DNA from: Cellvibrio sp. KY-GH-1
GTDB lineage: Bacteria > Pseudomonadota > Gammaproteobacteria > Pseudomonadales > Cellvibrionaceae
Assembly (NCBI RefSeq): GCF_008806975.1
Contig: NZ_CP031728.1
Span: 2,749,501 to 2,813,500 of the forward strand
Reading direction: 5' to 3'
Length of the DNA stretch: 64,000 nucleotides
Under the pieces are notes generated by a model, which ran no database searches, was not told the DNA's origin, and was given only the letters and a program-made list of their open reading frames with translations. Below, one piece after another: positions 19,716-29,062 of the stretch (position 1 is its first letter; every line of letters starts with the position of its first letter). The position numbers and the translations under genes are program-made.

Positions 19716-20744
19716 TTATTTTTTTCCGCTTTGTTTCATAGCGGCTTTAATATCCTGACTCAAATCATAGACTGCCATGGCGTACATGGGGCTGCGATTG
19801 TAACGGGTGATGGTGTAGAAGTTTTGCAGACCAAACCAATACTCCAGGCCATTCACGCCCTCAAATTCAACAGTGATTGCCGGTGTGCGCGCCGCAATTT
19901 TTACTATTGGTGCTACACCGAGTTTTTTCCAATCACCCAGAGTAAGCACAGGCTGCTCAACTTTGTTAAACGATGCATGAGCACTGACTTGTTCGCGCGC
20001 TTTGGTAAGTTTGGCGGGAGCAACCACTGGCTTGCCTGTTTGCCAGCCGTGTTTTTTAAAGTAGTTGGCAACACTGCCAATCGCATCGGTAGTGTTGTTC
20101 CAGATATCCGTAAAACCATCGCCGTTAAAGTCCACTGCAAAATTGCGGTAGCTGGAGGGCATAAATTGGCCATAACCCATAGCGCCTGCGTAGGAACCTT
20201 TAAATTCAAGCGGATTGTGCTTTTGCTCGCGCGTGAGGATGAAATAATTCACCAGTTCTGAGCGAAAAAAAGGCGCGCGCGGCGGATAGTCAAATGCGAG
20301 CGTGGTTAACGCATCTATTACATACCAACTGCCAGTATTTTTACCGTAGTTGGTTTCCACTCCAATTATCGCCACGATAATTTCGGCGGGCACACCAAAC
20401 TCTTTTTCGGCGCGCGCGAGCGCCGCGCGATTCTCATTCCAGAAGGCAACACCATTAGTGATGCGCACAGGGATAATAAAAATCGGTCGGTACTCTTTCC
20501 AGGTTTTGGATTTTTCCGCCGGGCGCGCAATGGCATCCAGAATCGGTTGGCGCTTCTCCGCCTTGCTCAACCATTGATTGATTTCGGCGGCAGTAAACCC
20601 ATGCTGCTGCACCATCTCATTCACAAATTCCGCCGCCAGTGGATGCTGGCTGTAATCGGCATTGGCACCCGCGCACAAGCCTAAACCAACCGCGCCGAGC
20701 CAGCCCTTAACTAACGACCAGGATTTAATGTGGGGAAAACGCAT
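19716..20744 (-). CDS. mltB: Membrane-bound lytic murein transglycosylase B
   Basis: Cleaves the MurNAc-GlcNAc bond of peptidoglycan to give 1,6-anhydro ends. The SLT_2 fold shows the catalytic Glu in GVETNYGKNTGSW, then GAMGYGQFMPSSYRNFAVDF and DGFTDIWNNTTDAIGSVANYF. The protein starts with a cleavable signal sequence ending near ANA but without a lipobox Cys, so it appears periplasmic rather than a lipoprotein. The frame is open ten codons further upstream. The ATG at 20744 is chosen because it begins a typical signal peptide (MRFPHIKSW...) and follows GAAAGG. Located between rodA and rlpA, as in Pseudomonas. Confidence 0.94.
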   Translation of the reverse strand: MRFPHIKSWSLVKGWLGAVGLGLCAGANADYSQHPLAAEFVNEMVQQHGFTAAEINQWLSKAEKRQPILDAIARPAEKSKTWKEYRPIFIIPVRITNGVAFWNENRAALARAEKEFGVPAEIIVAIIGVETNYGKNTGSWYVIDALTTLAFDYPPRAPFFRSELVNYFILTREQKHNPLEFKGSYAGAMGYGQFMPSSYRNFAVDFNGDGFTDIWNNTTDAIGSVANYFKKHGWQTGKPVVAPAKLTKAREQVSAHASFNKVEQPVLTLGDWKKLGVAPIVKIAARTPAITVEFEGVNGLEYWFGLQNFYTITRYNRSPMYAMAVYDLSQDIKAAMKQSGKK

Positions 20745-20789
20745 AACCTTTCTTCTCATTTTTTTGCTCGACAAACAACCGCATCTGCT

Positions 20790-21944
20790 TCAGGACTGGG
20801 GCGTCATCACGCGCTTCTGTTCGGTGGAGATAGCCATCAACAAACCAAACCCGGCAAAGAGCGCAACGATCGCGGTACCGCCCTGACTGATCAGCGGCAA
20901 GGGTACACCCACCACCGGCAGCATGCCCGACACCATACCCATATTTACAAACACGTACACAAAAAAGGTCGAGCTAACACTGGCGGCCAGCAGGCGTCCG
21001 AAGGTGTTTTGCGATTTCACCGCGATGGTCAAGCCACGAATAATTACCAACGCATAAACCGTCAACAGCATTATCACCCCCAGCAACCCAAACTCTTCCG
21101 ACATCACCGCGATAATAAAATCCGTGTGGCCTTCTGGCAGGAAGTCGAGACGCGACTGGGTGCCCTCCATCCAACCTTTGCCCGAGAGACCACCGGAGCC
21201 AATAGCGGTTTTGGATTGGATAATATTCCAGCCAGTACCGAGCGGATCTTGCGTCGGATCGAGCATGGTTAACACCCGCTGACGTTGGTAGTCGTGCAGC
21301 ATGTAATGCCAGATGGGCCAAAGGCTCGCTCCAAAAACCACTGCCGCAGCCGCGATGTAGCGCCACAACAATCCGGAGAAAAACAACACCATCATTCCCG
21401 AGGTGGCCACCAGAATCGATGTACCCAAATCTGGCTGTTCAATAATCAACGCGGTGGGAATTCCGATCAGCGCCAATACGGCGACTACGCGTTTAAAACT
21501 CGGCGGCAGAAACCCGCTACTCAGGAAGGCCGCTACGGTAATCGGCATGGCGAGCTTCATAATTTCCGAGGGCTGGAAGCGAAAGCTGCCGATCTGCAAC
21601 CAGCGTTGGGCGCCCATGGAAATATCGCCAAAAATAGTCACCGCTAGCAGCAACAGGACGCCGCCTACATAGGCGAATGGTGCCATCCTCCGGATAAAAT
21701 CCACCGGGATCTGCGCCACCACGAACATGGTCACGTAAGCGATGATAAAAAAAGTGCCCTGCTTTTCCACACTGGGCAAGTTGTGCCCACTGGCGCTGTA
21801 GAGTACGGTCAGGCCAATCGTGGTTAGCAACAGCAACAACATCAATAGGAAAAAGTCGATGTGTAAACGCTCCGCCAAGCGCGTCGGACGACTGAACGCA
21901 CGTGACGCTTCCGGCATGCGCCGCTGAAAATCCTGTCGATTCAT
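20790..21944 (-). CDS. rodA: Rod-shape peptidoglycan polymerase RodA
   Basis: SEDS-family glycosyltransferase that polymerises lipid II with PBP2 during cell elongation. 384 residues with about ten membrane helices. Family signatures include FQPSEIMKLAMPI, EQPDLGTSILVATSG and, near the C-terminus, GVPLPLISQGGTAIVALFAG. The conserved Asp of the polymerase site lies in the EQPDLG motif region. Its start overlaps the mrdA stop by one base, so the polymerase and transpeptidase are translated together. Confidence 0.97.
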   Translation of the reverse strand: MNRQDFQRRMPEASRAFSRPTRLAERLHIDFFLLMLLLLLTTIGLTVLYSASGHNLPSVEKQGTFFIIAYVTMFVVAQIPVDFIRRMAPFAYVGGVLLLLAVTIFGDISMGAQRWLQIGSFRFQPSEIMKLAMPITVAAFLSSGFLPPSFKRVVAVLALIGIPTALIIEQPDLGTSILVATSGMMVLFFSGLLWRYIAAAAVVFGASLWPIWHYMLHDYQRQRVLTMLDPTQDPLGTGWNIIQSKTAIGSGGLSGKGWMEGTQSRLDFLPEGHTDFIIAVMSEEFGLLGVIMLLTVYALVIIRGLTIAVKSQNTFGRLLAASVSSTFFVYVFVNMGMVSGMLPVVGVPLPLISQGGTAIVALFAGFGLLMAISTEQKRVMTPQS

Positions 21945-23977
21945 TATTGGCTAGCTCCCGCACTGGAAGTAGATACCGAGGATGCGGATGAGCCCGCCAA
22001 TTTTGCTGCTTCTTCTGCCGCTTTGGCTTCGCGCGCGGCTTTGCGTTCGGCAATGTAATTGTTCGCGCGTTTAATAATAGCGGCTGGGTGAAATCCCAAC
22101 GGAGGAACCGGCTCTCCCGGTTTCAGGTAATAACCCAGCAGATAGGCATCCATTACCCAGCGAGCCACCGGCGCCGCCTTGCTGGAGCCACCTTCCGCAT
22201 TTTCGACCATGACGGCCACAGCGATTTTTGGGTCTTCCAGCGGCGCAAACGCGATAAACAGTGCGTGATCGCGGTGACGCTCCTTGAGCAATTCCGATTT
22301 GTACTTGGCGTTCTGTGCAATGCCCACCACCTGCGCCGTACCCGACTTACCCGCCATGCGATATTCCGCACCGGGGCTCATATAGCGGTTAGCAGTTCCG
22401 CGCGGACCGTGGACCACTTCAGCCATACCCTCAAAAATTGCGTCCCAGTATTCGGTTTTCGCATCCAGCGTTTCTTCGATAATCGGCTCATGAACCTTGT
22501 CGCCAATGCGCTGCACAAATTGCGGCCGGTAGCGCACACCTCGGTTAGCGATGGTGCTGGCAACCACCGCCAATTGCAGTGGAGTTGCCAACACAAAGCC
22601 CTGTCCGATAGACATGTTTACCGTATCGCCGGGATACCAGGCCTGACCTTTGGCGGCCCGCTTCCACTCCCGCGATGGCCAAATGCCCTTACGCTCACTG
22701 GGAACATCGATACCCGTTGCCAGACCCAAACCAAAATGGGTACCAAACGCACTCATCTTGTCGATTCCCATACGGGTACCCAGATCCCAGAAATAGGTAT
22801 CACAGGATTGCGAAATACCCACTTTAAGATTCACCCGACCGTGGCCACCTCCGGTCTTGGCTAGGCTCCAGTCGCGATAAATACGCGAACTGCCCGGCAG
22901 TGTAAAAAAACCAGGGTCTGAAATCGCGCGATCTACGTCAGTAACGCCATGGTACAAACCCGCCAGTCCAATTACCGGTTTAATGGTGGAACCAGGCGGA
23001 TACTGCGCTTGCAAGAAGCGGTTAAATAGAGGGGTATCAATATCGTCATTCAAGTTTTTGTAATCGCGATACCCAATACCGGTTACGAACAGGTTGGGAT
23101 CAAACCCGGGATTACTGACCGCTGCCAATACGCCGCCGGTTTTTACATCAATTGCCACTACCGCACCGCGGCGCCCTTGCATGGCAGCAACCGCCGTTTC
23201 TTGCAGGCGCGTGTCCAAATATAAATGCAAATCGCTGCCTTGCGCCGAATCGATACGATCCAACACGCGCATGACCCGGCCACGGGCATTGGTCTCTACG
23301 TTTTGGCTGCCCACCTGTCCAAGCAGTACATTTTCATAACTGCTTTCGATACCACTCTTGCCAATCGCATGGGTACCCGAATAGCGCTGCAGTTGCTCTG
23401 GCGTAAAGCTATTCATATCTTTTTCACTGATACGCCCGGTATAGCCAATTACATGAGCAAACATATCCATGTGCGGGTAGTTGCGTACCAACTCCGCATT
23501 AACCTCTACGCCTTCAAGCAAATGCTGGTTTACCGCGAGACGCGCAATTTCGTCTTCGGTCAGACGATAACGCAGCGGAACCGGGTCGAGCTTATGGCGG
23601 CGCTGCTTTTGCGCTTTATAGAATTTGCCCAAATCGGACGGGGTAATTTCGATCAGGGTTTTGAGCAGCTCGATGGTGTTATTTAATTCGGTAGCATCCG
23701 CACTGACTACCGACAAGGTAAAGCTGGCTTTGTTGTCGGCCAGCAATTCATTGTTACGATCAAAAATCAAACCGCGTGTCGGCGGTACTGGTTGCACGTG
23801 AACGCGGTTGCGCTCGGATTGAGTGGCGTATTCTTCGTAGTTAACGATTTGCAAATCGTAGTAGCGATAAACCAACGTGCATACCAATAGCAACATAAAC
23901 GTTGCCATCACCAGCACGCGATTGCGAAATAATTTAGCTTCGCGCTGGTGATCTTTAAAATGTTGGTTTTCTTGCAT
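21944..23977 (-). CDS. mrdA: Penicillin-binding protein 2, elongation transpeptidase
   Basis: Class B PBP that cross-links sidewall peptidoglycan, partner of RodA. 677 residues: short cytoplasmic tail, one membrane helix (about 20-42), the PBP dimerisation domain with VPPTRGLIFDRN, and the transpeptidase domain. Active-site motifs: SxxK in YPPGSTIKPVIGL, SxN as SQSCDTYFWDLG (SCD variant, usual for PBP2), and KSGTAQV. The last ~45 residues are Ala/Lys/Ser-rich, longer than in E. coli PBP2 (633 residues). First gene of the mrdA-rodA-mltB-rlpA-dacA series; rlmH ends 59 bases upstream. Confidence 0.97.
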   Translation of the reverse strand: MQENQHFKDHQREAKLFRNRVLVMATFMLLLVCTLVYRYYDLQIVNYEEYATQSERNRVHVQPVPPTRGLIFDRNNELLADNKASFTLSVVSADATELNNTIELLKTLIEITPSDLGKFYKAQKQRRHKLDPVPLRYRLTEDEIARLAVNQHLLEGVEVNAELVRNYPHMDMFAHVIGYTGRISEKDMNSFTPEQLQRYSGTHAIGKSGIESSYENVLLGQVGSQNVETNARGRVMRVLDRIDSAQGSDLHLYLDTRLQETAVAAMQGRRGAVVAIDVKTGGVLAAVSNPGFDPNLFVTGIGYRDYKNLNDDIDTPLFNRFLQAQYPPGSTIKPVIGLAGLYHGVTDVDRAISDPGFFTLPGSSRIYRDWSLAKTGGGHGRVNLKVGISQSCDTYFWDLGTRMGIDKMSAFGTHFGLGLATGIDVPSERKGIWPSREWKRAAKGQAWYPGDTVNMSIGQGFVLATPLQLAVVASTIANRGVRYRPQFVQRIGDKVHEPIIEETLDAKTEYWDAIFEGMAEVVHGPRGTANRYMSPGAEYRMAGKSGTAQVVGIAQNAKYKSELLKERHRDHALFIAFAPLEDPKIAVAVMVENAEGGSSKAAPVARWVMDAYLLGYYLKPGEPVPPLGFHPAAIIKRANNYIAERKAAREAKAAEEAAKLAGSSASSVSTSSAGASQ

Positions 23978-24036
23978 GGTCGGGCCGAAAATTAAATCAA
24001 GGTTGATGTGGCGGTGATGGTTTTATTTTCTGCAAA

Positions 24037-24513
24037 TTATTTATGGTATGGATGATTTTGCAAAATACTGCTGGCCCGATATAACTGTTCTATCACTAAA
24101 ATGCGCACGAGTGGATGCGGCAAGGTCAACGGCGAAAGCGACCATTTGATCGACGCCTTTTGCACACACGCCGGTGCCAATCCATCCGGGCCACCAATTA
24201 ATAATGAGTAGTTGTTGCCACTCATTTTCCAACTCGCGAGATTTTCCGCGAGTTGTTCGGTGCTCCAGGGTTTGCCTTTGACCTCTAACGCAATGACTTG
24301 TTCGTCTTTGCCGCCTTTTTCAATTGCTGCAAGCATAGCTTCGCCTTCCTTTTCCATGGCTTTGGCGATGTCACTATTTTTGCTGCGCTGGGCGAGTGGC
24401 AACTCCACCATTTCCACAGTGAGATCGCGCGGCATACGCTTGGCATATTCCGCGTAACCCGCTTCAACCCAATCGGGCATTTTTGTGCCTACGGCGATAA
24501 TTCTTATGCGCAT
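24037..24513 (-). CDS. rlmH: 23S rRNA pseudouridine-1915 N3-methyltransferase RlmH
   Basis: SPOUT-class methyltransferase that modifies pseudouridine 1915 in helix 69 of 23S rRNA. 158 residues (E. coli 155). Motifs: the N-terminal [19 protein letters not shown], the SAM-binding knot LLIGGPDGL, and the C-terminal [15 protein letters not shown]. The frame continues 18 codons upstream into the repeat element, but the ATG at 24513 matches the universal family start. Separated from rsfS by a fold-back element, although the two genes are adjacent in most gammaproteobacteria. Confidence 0.96.
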   Translation of the reverse strand: MRIRIIAVGTKMPDWVEAGYAEYAKRMPRDLTVEMVELPLAQRSKNSDIAKAMEKEGEAMLAAIEKGGKDEQVIALEVKGKPWSTEQLAENLASWKMSGNNYSLLIGGPDGLAPACVQKASIKWSLSPLTLPHPLVRILVIEQLYRASSILQNHPYHK

Positions 24514-24542
24514 TCGGTGATACTTTTTAGCACCGTGCATCA

Positions 24543-24717
24543 CTGCAGATTTAGCAGTGCCGGACACGCCGTGAATACATCCATGTAGGCTTGTCGTCGA
24601 CCGCTGGGCGGGCCTGCCAACAGGTAAACCTGTTGTCGTTCAGCTGCGCGCAAAACATGTTTTGCAAACGCTTGCCTCACCCCTGTCTCCGACAGTCCGT
24701 CACTGCTAAATCTGCAG
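24543..24717. repeat. Fold-back repeat element with 17-bp inverted ends
   Basis: Perfect 17-bp inverted repeats at 24543-24559 and 24701-24717 (CTGCAGATTTAGCAGTG and its complement) enclose about 140 bases. Inside are CAACAGG/CCTGTTG, the palindrome GCAAAACATGTTTTGC and CTGTC/GACAG. The segment CACGCCGTGAATACATCCA resembles, from memory, an intergenic repeat common in Alteromonadales and Cellvibrionales genomes. It has no coding capacity and lies between rsfS and rlmH, where it would be transcribed as a large hairpin. Confidence 0.8.
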
Positions 24718-24735
24718 CGACGCACTCATCAGTAA

Positions 24736-25068
24736 TTACGTACGATTCGCAGGCTTCATCGACCAGAGTTTTTCCAACTCGTAGTAATCGCGGGTTTCCT
24801 GTTGCATCACGTGCACTACGGTATCGCCGAAGTCGACCAGCACCCAATCACCGGTTTCAAGGCCTTCAACACCCAATGCACGAAAGCCGGCTTTTTTGGT
24901 CTCTTCTACCAGATTCTCTGCCAATGAGCGCGAGTGACGACTGGAAGTACCGCTCGCAATAATCAATGTGTCCATCACATCGCTGAGTTCGCGTACATCG
25001 AGCGTGACAATGTTTTTGCCTTTGAGATTTTCAAGGGCTTCGATGATCGCTTTATTTAAATCTGACAT
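24736..25068 (-). CDS. rsfS: Ribosomal silencing factor RsfS
   Basis: Binds uL14 (RplN) on the large ribosomal subunit and blocks subunit joining during starvation. 110 residues with the family core KNIVTLDVRELSDVMDTLI, IIASGTSSRHSRSLAENL, and GLETGDWVLVDFGDTVVHVM. Located after nadD with a 39-base gap, the conserved nadD-rsfS-rlmH order, although a repeat element now separates it from rlmH. Confidence 0.97.
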   Translation of the reverse strand: MSDLNKAIIEALENLKGKNIVTLDVRELSDVMDTLIIASGTSSRHSRSLAENLVEETKKAGFRALGVEGLETGDWVLVDFGDTVVHVMQQETRDYYELEKLWSMKPANRT

Positions 25069-25107
25069 TCAGTTACCTATTTACTAAAAAACTAACAATA
25101 AAATTTA

Positions 25108-25764
25108 TTAAGATCGGTACAGCCCCTGCGCGCGGATGTAACTCCATACCGCATCCGGCACTAAAAACTGCGGCGATGCTCCCGCCTTGATATGTGCGCG
25201 AATTTCCGTGGCGGAAATTGGCAACAAACGCTGTTCCAATATCACCAACTTACCAGCAGATGCCGAGCGAATTGCTTCAGCATCAGCGCGATGTTGCACG
25301 ATTAGATCCGCCACAGGCCCCTGCGCTGGCAACTCCCAACCGGGACGCGCGACAACCACGAGATGAGCAAGCTCGATTAATTCCTGCCACCGATGCCAAG
25401 TATCGAGCGCGACAAAACTGTCCATGCCCATACACCAACTCAGGCTCACCTCTTCACCCAACTCAGTGCGCAACTCGCGCAAAGTGTCATAAGTGTAGGA
25501 GGGTTTTTCGCGTTGCAGTTCACGCGCATCCCAGTGCAATTGCGGACATTCCTTTAACGCGAGCTGCAACATCGTTAATCGTTGTTGCGCATCCACACTG
25601 GGCGATGCGCGATGCGGTGGAATGTAGCAAGGCATTAACCGCATTTCATCCAGCGCCAGCTGTTGCTTTAACTCCAGCGCCAGACGCAAATGCCCGAGAT
25701 GAATCGGATCAAAAGTACCACCAAATAAACCCAGGCTATGGGGCTTAGGTGCGGATGTGCCCAT
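25108..25764 (-). CDS. nadD: Nicotinate-nucleotide adenylyltransferase NadD
   Basis: Adenylates nicotinate mononucleotide to deamido-NAD, the penultimate step of NAD synthesis. The nucleotidyltransferase signature [16 protein letters not shown] includes the HxGH motif; [15 protein letters not shown] is the substrate pocket; the C-terminal ISATEIR is the ISSTxIR-type motif with Ala in place of the second Ser. TTG, GTG and ATG codons lie in a row at 25770, 25767 and 25764; the ATG is preferred. The start lies inside the end of proA, so the two reading frames overlap by about 20 bases. Confidence 0.96.
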   Translation of the reverse strand: MGTSAPKPHSLGLFGGTFDPIHLGHLRLALELKQQLALDEMRLMPCYIPPHRASPSVDAQQRLTMLQLALKECPQLHWDARELQREKPSYTYDTLRELRTELGEEVSLSWCMGMDSFVALDTWHRWQELIELAHLVVVARPGWELPAQGPVADLIVQHRADAEAIRSASAGKLVILEQRLLPISATEIRAHIKAGASPQFLVPDAVWSYIRAQGLYRS

Positions 25765-27019
25765 CACCAAACACTACCCATTTTTGCGAGGTCAGACCTT
25801 CCAACCCTACAGGTCCACGCGCGTGGATTTTGTCGGTAGAAATTCCAATTTCCGCACCCAGTCCGTATTCAAAACCATCGGCAAAACGCGTGGATGCATT
25901 CACCATCACCGACGCTGAATCCACTTCGGTGATAAAGCGGCGCGCGCGGGTGTAGTCTTCGCTTACGATCGCGTCTGTATGCTGGGAGCTGTATTGATTG
26001 ATATGCGCGACAGCTTCATCCAAACCGCTCACCAACTTGATCGATAAAATCGGCGCGAGGTATTCGGTTGCCCAGTCCTCTTCGGTTGCGGCATTTGCAG
26101 AAATAATTGCGCGGGTCTTATCGTCGCCACGCAGCTCCACACCTTTTTCGGTATAGGCAGCGGCAAGTCGCGGGAGAATTTGCGCCGCAATTTGCTCATG
26201 AACCAACAGTGTTTCCATGGCATTGCAAACACCGTAGCGATGCGTTTTAGCGTTCATGGAAATCGTGAAGGCTTTATCCAGATCGGCTTTATCGTCGATG
26301 TAGACATGGCAAATACCGTCGAGGTGTTTGATCACCGGTACCTTGGCATCATTGCTGATACGCTCGATCAGCCCTTTACCACCGCGGGGAACAATTACAT
26401 CCACAAACTGCGGCATGGTGATCAGCTCGCCCACTGCCGCGCGATCGGTGGTCTCTACCACTTGTACCACTTCTGCAGGCAAACCAGCAGCTTTCAAGCC
26501 TGCTTGTAAACAATTGGCGATAGCGCGGTTAGAGTGAATTGCTTCGCTGCCACCGCGCAAAATCGCCGCATTACCGGACTTCAAACACAGGCTGGCGGCA
26601 TCGATAGTTACGTTGGGGCGGGATTCATAAATAATCCCCACCACCCCCAAAGGCACACGCATCTTGCCTACCTGGATACCACTAGGGCGGTAGCTCATAT
26701 CGGTAATTTCACCGCAGGGATCAGCCAATGCCGCAACCTGGCGCAACCCTTCAATCATTCCGTCGATAGTGGTTGGTTTAACAGCCAGTCGGTCGAGCAT
26801 GGCGGCATCCAGACCATTGGCCTTGCCAGCCGCCAGGTCTTTCTGATTTTCAGCGACCAAGGTAATGCGCGATCTATCCAGCTCGTCAGCAATCGCCAAC
26901 AATGCCTTGTTTTTCAGGGCGGTGGGCGCCGCCGCAATGATGCGAGAAGCCGTGCGCGCTTTTTGACCAAGACCGGCCATGTAGTCTTTAACGTTTATTT
27001 CAGATTTGGATGCAGACAT
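25745..27019 (-). CDS. proA: Gamma-glutamyl phosphate reductase ProA
   Basis: NADPH-dependent reductase making glutamate 5-semialdehyde in proline synthesis. 424 residues of the aldehyde-dehydrogenase superfamily. The catalytic Cys lies in [34 protein letters not shown] and [11 protein letters not shown] are family signatures. The frame is open 40 codons further upstream, but the ATG at 27019 begins the conserved region after a short leader. It heads the minus-strand series proA-nadD-rsfS-rlmH and overlaps nadD. Confidence 0.97.
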   Translation of the reverse strand: MSASKSEINVKDYMAGLGQKARTASRIIAAAPTALKNKALLAIADELDRSRITLVAENQKDLAAGKANGLDAAMLDRLAVKPTTIDGMIEGLRQVAALADPCGEITDMSYRPSGIQVGKMRVPLGVVGIIYESRPNVTIDAASLCLKSGNAAILRGGSEAIHSNRAIANCLQAGLKAAGLPAEVVQVVETTDRAAVGELITMPQFVDVIVPRGGKGLIERISNDAKVPVIKHLDGICHVYIDDKADLDKAFTISMNAKTHRYGVCNAMETLLVHEQIAAQILPRLAAAYTEKGVELRGDDKTRAIISANAATEEDWATEYLAPILSIKLVSGLDEAVAHINQYSSQHTDAIVSEDYTRARRFITEVDSASVMVNASTRFADGFEYGLGAEIGISTDKIHARGPVGLEGLTSQKWVVFGDGHIRT

Positions 27020-27285
27020 GAAACAACCTGTGCGTGTGCGGGAAAGCCCAAAATGCAGTTTGGAAAAAATGGCCGCGATTATAACCCGAGTTGCACCACA
27101 AATTGGCGCATTTGCGGGCTTTATTTCCAACGCCCACACAAATTCCGGTGAGTTAGCGCAATTGCGATCTGGCGCACAATAAAACGCGAAGGGCTTTCAG
27201 TTTGAATTCAGTTTACGAGGACTAGTCTGGAATCACGTTAATCCAATACAGAAACCTCTGTATTAACCCCCAACGGAGATACCAC

Positions 27286-27843
27286 ATGAAACGCTTGTTA
27301 CTCATCAGCACCCTGGCCAGCATCAGCCTACTGCTGGCTAACAATGCACTGGCGGATCGCGATCATCATCGTCACGGCCACGATCACCACAGACACCATC
27401 ACCATGAGACAGTCGTGGTTTATGAACGGGACTACTACGCCCCAGTGACTGATGTGCGCCCGATTTACCGCGAGGTCGCGGTGGATGTACCACGCGAATC
27501 CTGCCAGGTTGAAACCGTGGCTTACCGCGAGCGTCAGCGCGGCGGTGACTCTTTCCAAGGCACTGTCGTTGGCGGCTTGATCGGTGCAGCGATTGGTAAA
27601 GAAATTGGCCATAGCGGTCATGCGACGGCAGCGGGAGGCTTGATCGGCGCTGCAATTGGTAACGATGTTGCCGGTGGTGGCCGCACAGTGACGCGCTATG
27701 AAGACCGCGAAGTTTGCTCCACTCAATACCGCACTCGTTATGAGCGCCAGCTGGTGGGTTATGAAGTGAGCTATTTGTACGGTGGCCGGATTTACCAGAC
27801 CGAAACTCGTCATCACCCTGGCGACCGCATTCGTCACAGATAG
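27286..27843 (+). CDS. Glycine-zipper 2TM (Rick_17kDa-like) envelope protein
   Basis: A 185-residue exported protein. A signal peptide (1-23, ending NNALA) is followed by a His/Asp-rich stretch (about 24-45). A central glycine zipper follows (GTVVGGLIGAAIGKEIGHSG and a second copy GGLIGAAIGNDVAGG), flanked by conserved Cys residues in PRESCQVETV and DREVCSTQYRTRY. Members are small outer-membrane-associated proteins of unclear function; some affect envelope stability. The N-terminal Cys needed for lipidation is absent here. The His-rich start could bind metal ions, but nothing shows this. Ribosome site CGGAGA precedes the ATG. A perfect inverted repeat follows the gene. Confidence 0.88.
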   Translation: MKRLLLISTLASISLLLANNALADRDHHRHGHDHHRHHHHETVVVYERDYYAPVTDVRPIYREVAVDVPRESCQVETVAYRERQRGGDSFQGTVVGGLIGAAIGKEIGHSGHATAAGGLIGAAIGNDVAGGGRTVTRYEDREVCSTQYRTRYERQLVGYEVSYLYGGRIYQTETRHHPGDRIRHR

Positions 27844-27871
27844 GACTTTGTGAATAACGCTTTACCGAAAA

Positions 27872-27898
27872 CCCCAAAGGTCAAATTGACCTTTGGGG
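27872..27898. other. Perfect 13-bp inverted repeat after the glycine-zipper gene
   Basis: CCCCAAAGGTCAA and TTGACCTTTGGGG flank a single base. The arms would make a strong hairpin. On the plus strand it is followed by GGAAAC, not U; on the minus strand it is followed by TTTTC. It may end transcription of the upstream gene or serve as an operator for the PepSY/two-component genes that begin 62 bases later. Confidence 0.6.
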
Positions 27899-27959
27899 AA
27901 ACAGCAGCGATAGTGAAGGCATAAATCTTGTTGGATCAAGTATTGCCGGACCCAGTAGT

Positions 27960-28346
27960 ATGAAGTCGTTTATTCGTCATATCACCCGTTTACGCACCTG
28001 CGCTGCCAGCGGATTGCTGGCCACTTTGCTGCTCGGCGCCTTGCCTGCCGCTGCCGAACCGGATTTACTGGGCGGCGATATGGGGATCTCCACCAGCACC
28101 CCCGCCAATGACATGATCGATAGCCGTCGTATCGACAATGATCCTATCCCGTCCGACCCACCGCCGCCCCAAATAACCCCCGCACAAGCCGCTGAACTGG
28201 TACGCCGCTCTACCGGTGGGCAGGTGATGAGTGTCAATAGCCAACAAACCGAAAACGGTGTTGTCTACGGCGTCAAGGTGTTAAATTCTGGCCGGATGAA
28301 AGTTGTCCGCGTCCACGGCCAAACCGGTCAAATTATTAACAACTAG
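27960..28346 (+). CDS. PepSY domain periplasmic protein
   Basis: A 128-residue exported protein: signal peptide about 1-33 (LLATLLLGALPAAAEP), a Pro/Asp-rich spacer, then a single PepSY-type domain (ITPAQAAELVRRSTGGQVMS to VYGVKVLNSGRMKVVRVHGQ). Small PepSY proteins are often encoded before a PhoP/PhoQ-like pair, as here, and are thought to modulate a periplasmic protease or the sensor. It probably forms one operon with the next two genes; the regulator ATG lies 37 bases after its stop. Confidence 0.9.
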   Translation: MKSFIRHITRLRTCAASGLLATLLLGALPAAAEPDLLGGDMGISTSTPANDMIDSRRIDNDPIPSDPPPPQITPAQAAELVRRSTGGQVMSVNSQQTENGVVYGVKVLNSGRMKVVRVHGQTGQIINN

Positions 28347-28382
28347 TTGTTTCTACCCATCCAGCACGGACTGACACCCACT

Positions 28383-29060
28383 ATGCGAATCCTGATTGTT
28401 GAAGACGAAAAGCCGCTGCGCGAGCAGATTCAGAGCCTGATGGCAGCGGAAAAGTATGCCTGCGATGCCGCCGCGGATGGCCGTGAGGGTTTGTTCCTGG
28501 GGACTGAATACGATTACGACCTCGCAATTATCGATTTGGGCCTGCCGCTGCTGGATGGCTCCAACCTGATTAAACAATTGCGAGCGAAAGCGCGTAATTT
28601 CCCGATCCTTATTTTGACGGCGCGCGGAAACTGGCAAGACAAAGTAGAAGGGCTTGAAGCGGGCGCCGATGACTACCTAACCAAGCCGTTTCACCCGGAA
28701 GAACTGCGCGCGCGCATTCACGCGTTGCTGCGCCGCGCTAGTGGCCACGCGTCCTCGGTGTTGCGCTATGGCCCTATCTCCATTGACACCAGCGCCAAGC
28801 GCGTCTTTCGCGATGAAACAGAAGTGGAGCTCACCAGTTTCGAGTACAACACCCTTACCTATCTGGCGATGCACGCCGGTAAAAACATCTCCAAAAGCGA
28901 GCTGACGGAACATCTCTACGCGCAGGATTACGACCGCGACAGCAATGTGATCGAAGTGTTCGTAGGGCGCTTGCGCAAAAAGCTGGATCCGGAAGGCACC
29001 CTCAACTTGATCACCACCCAGCGCGGCCTTGGTTATCGCTTTAACCTGGACAAGCAATAG
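28383..29060 (+). CDS. Response regulator, OmpR/PhoP family
   Basis: DNA-binding response regulator of 225 residues. The receiver domain has the acidic pocket VEDEKP (EDE at 7-9), phosphoacceptor D51 in AIIDLGLPLLDG, and K in DDYLTKPFHPEEL. The C-terminal winged helix has FEYNTLTYLAMHAGKNISKS and the recognition region DRDSNVIEVFVGRLRKKL. It is close to the PhoP/QseB group. The ATG at 28383 begins the universal MRILIVED; an in-frame TTG further upstream is not needed. The kinase gene follows after two bases. Confidence 0.95.
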   Translation: MRILIVEDEKPLREQIQSLMAAEKYACDAAADGREGLFLGTEYDYDLAIIDLGLPLLDGSNLIKQLRAKARNFPILILTARGNWQDKVEGLEAGADDYLTKPFHPEELRARIHALLRRASGHASSVLRYGPISIDTSAKRVFRDETEVELTSFEYNTLTYLAMHAGKNISKSELTEHLYAQDYDRDSNVIEVFVGRLRKKLDPEGTLNLITTQRGLGYRFNLDKQ

Positions 29061-29062
29061 GC

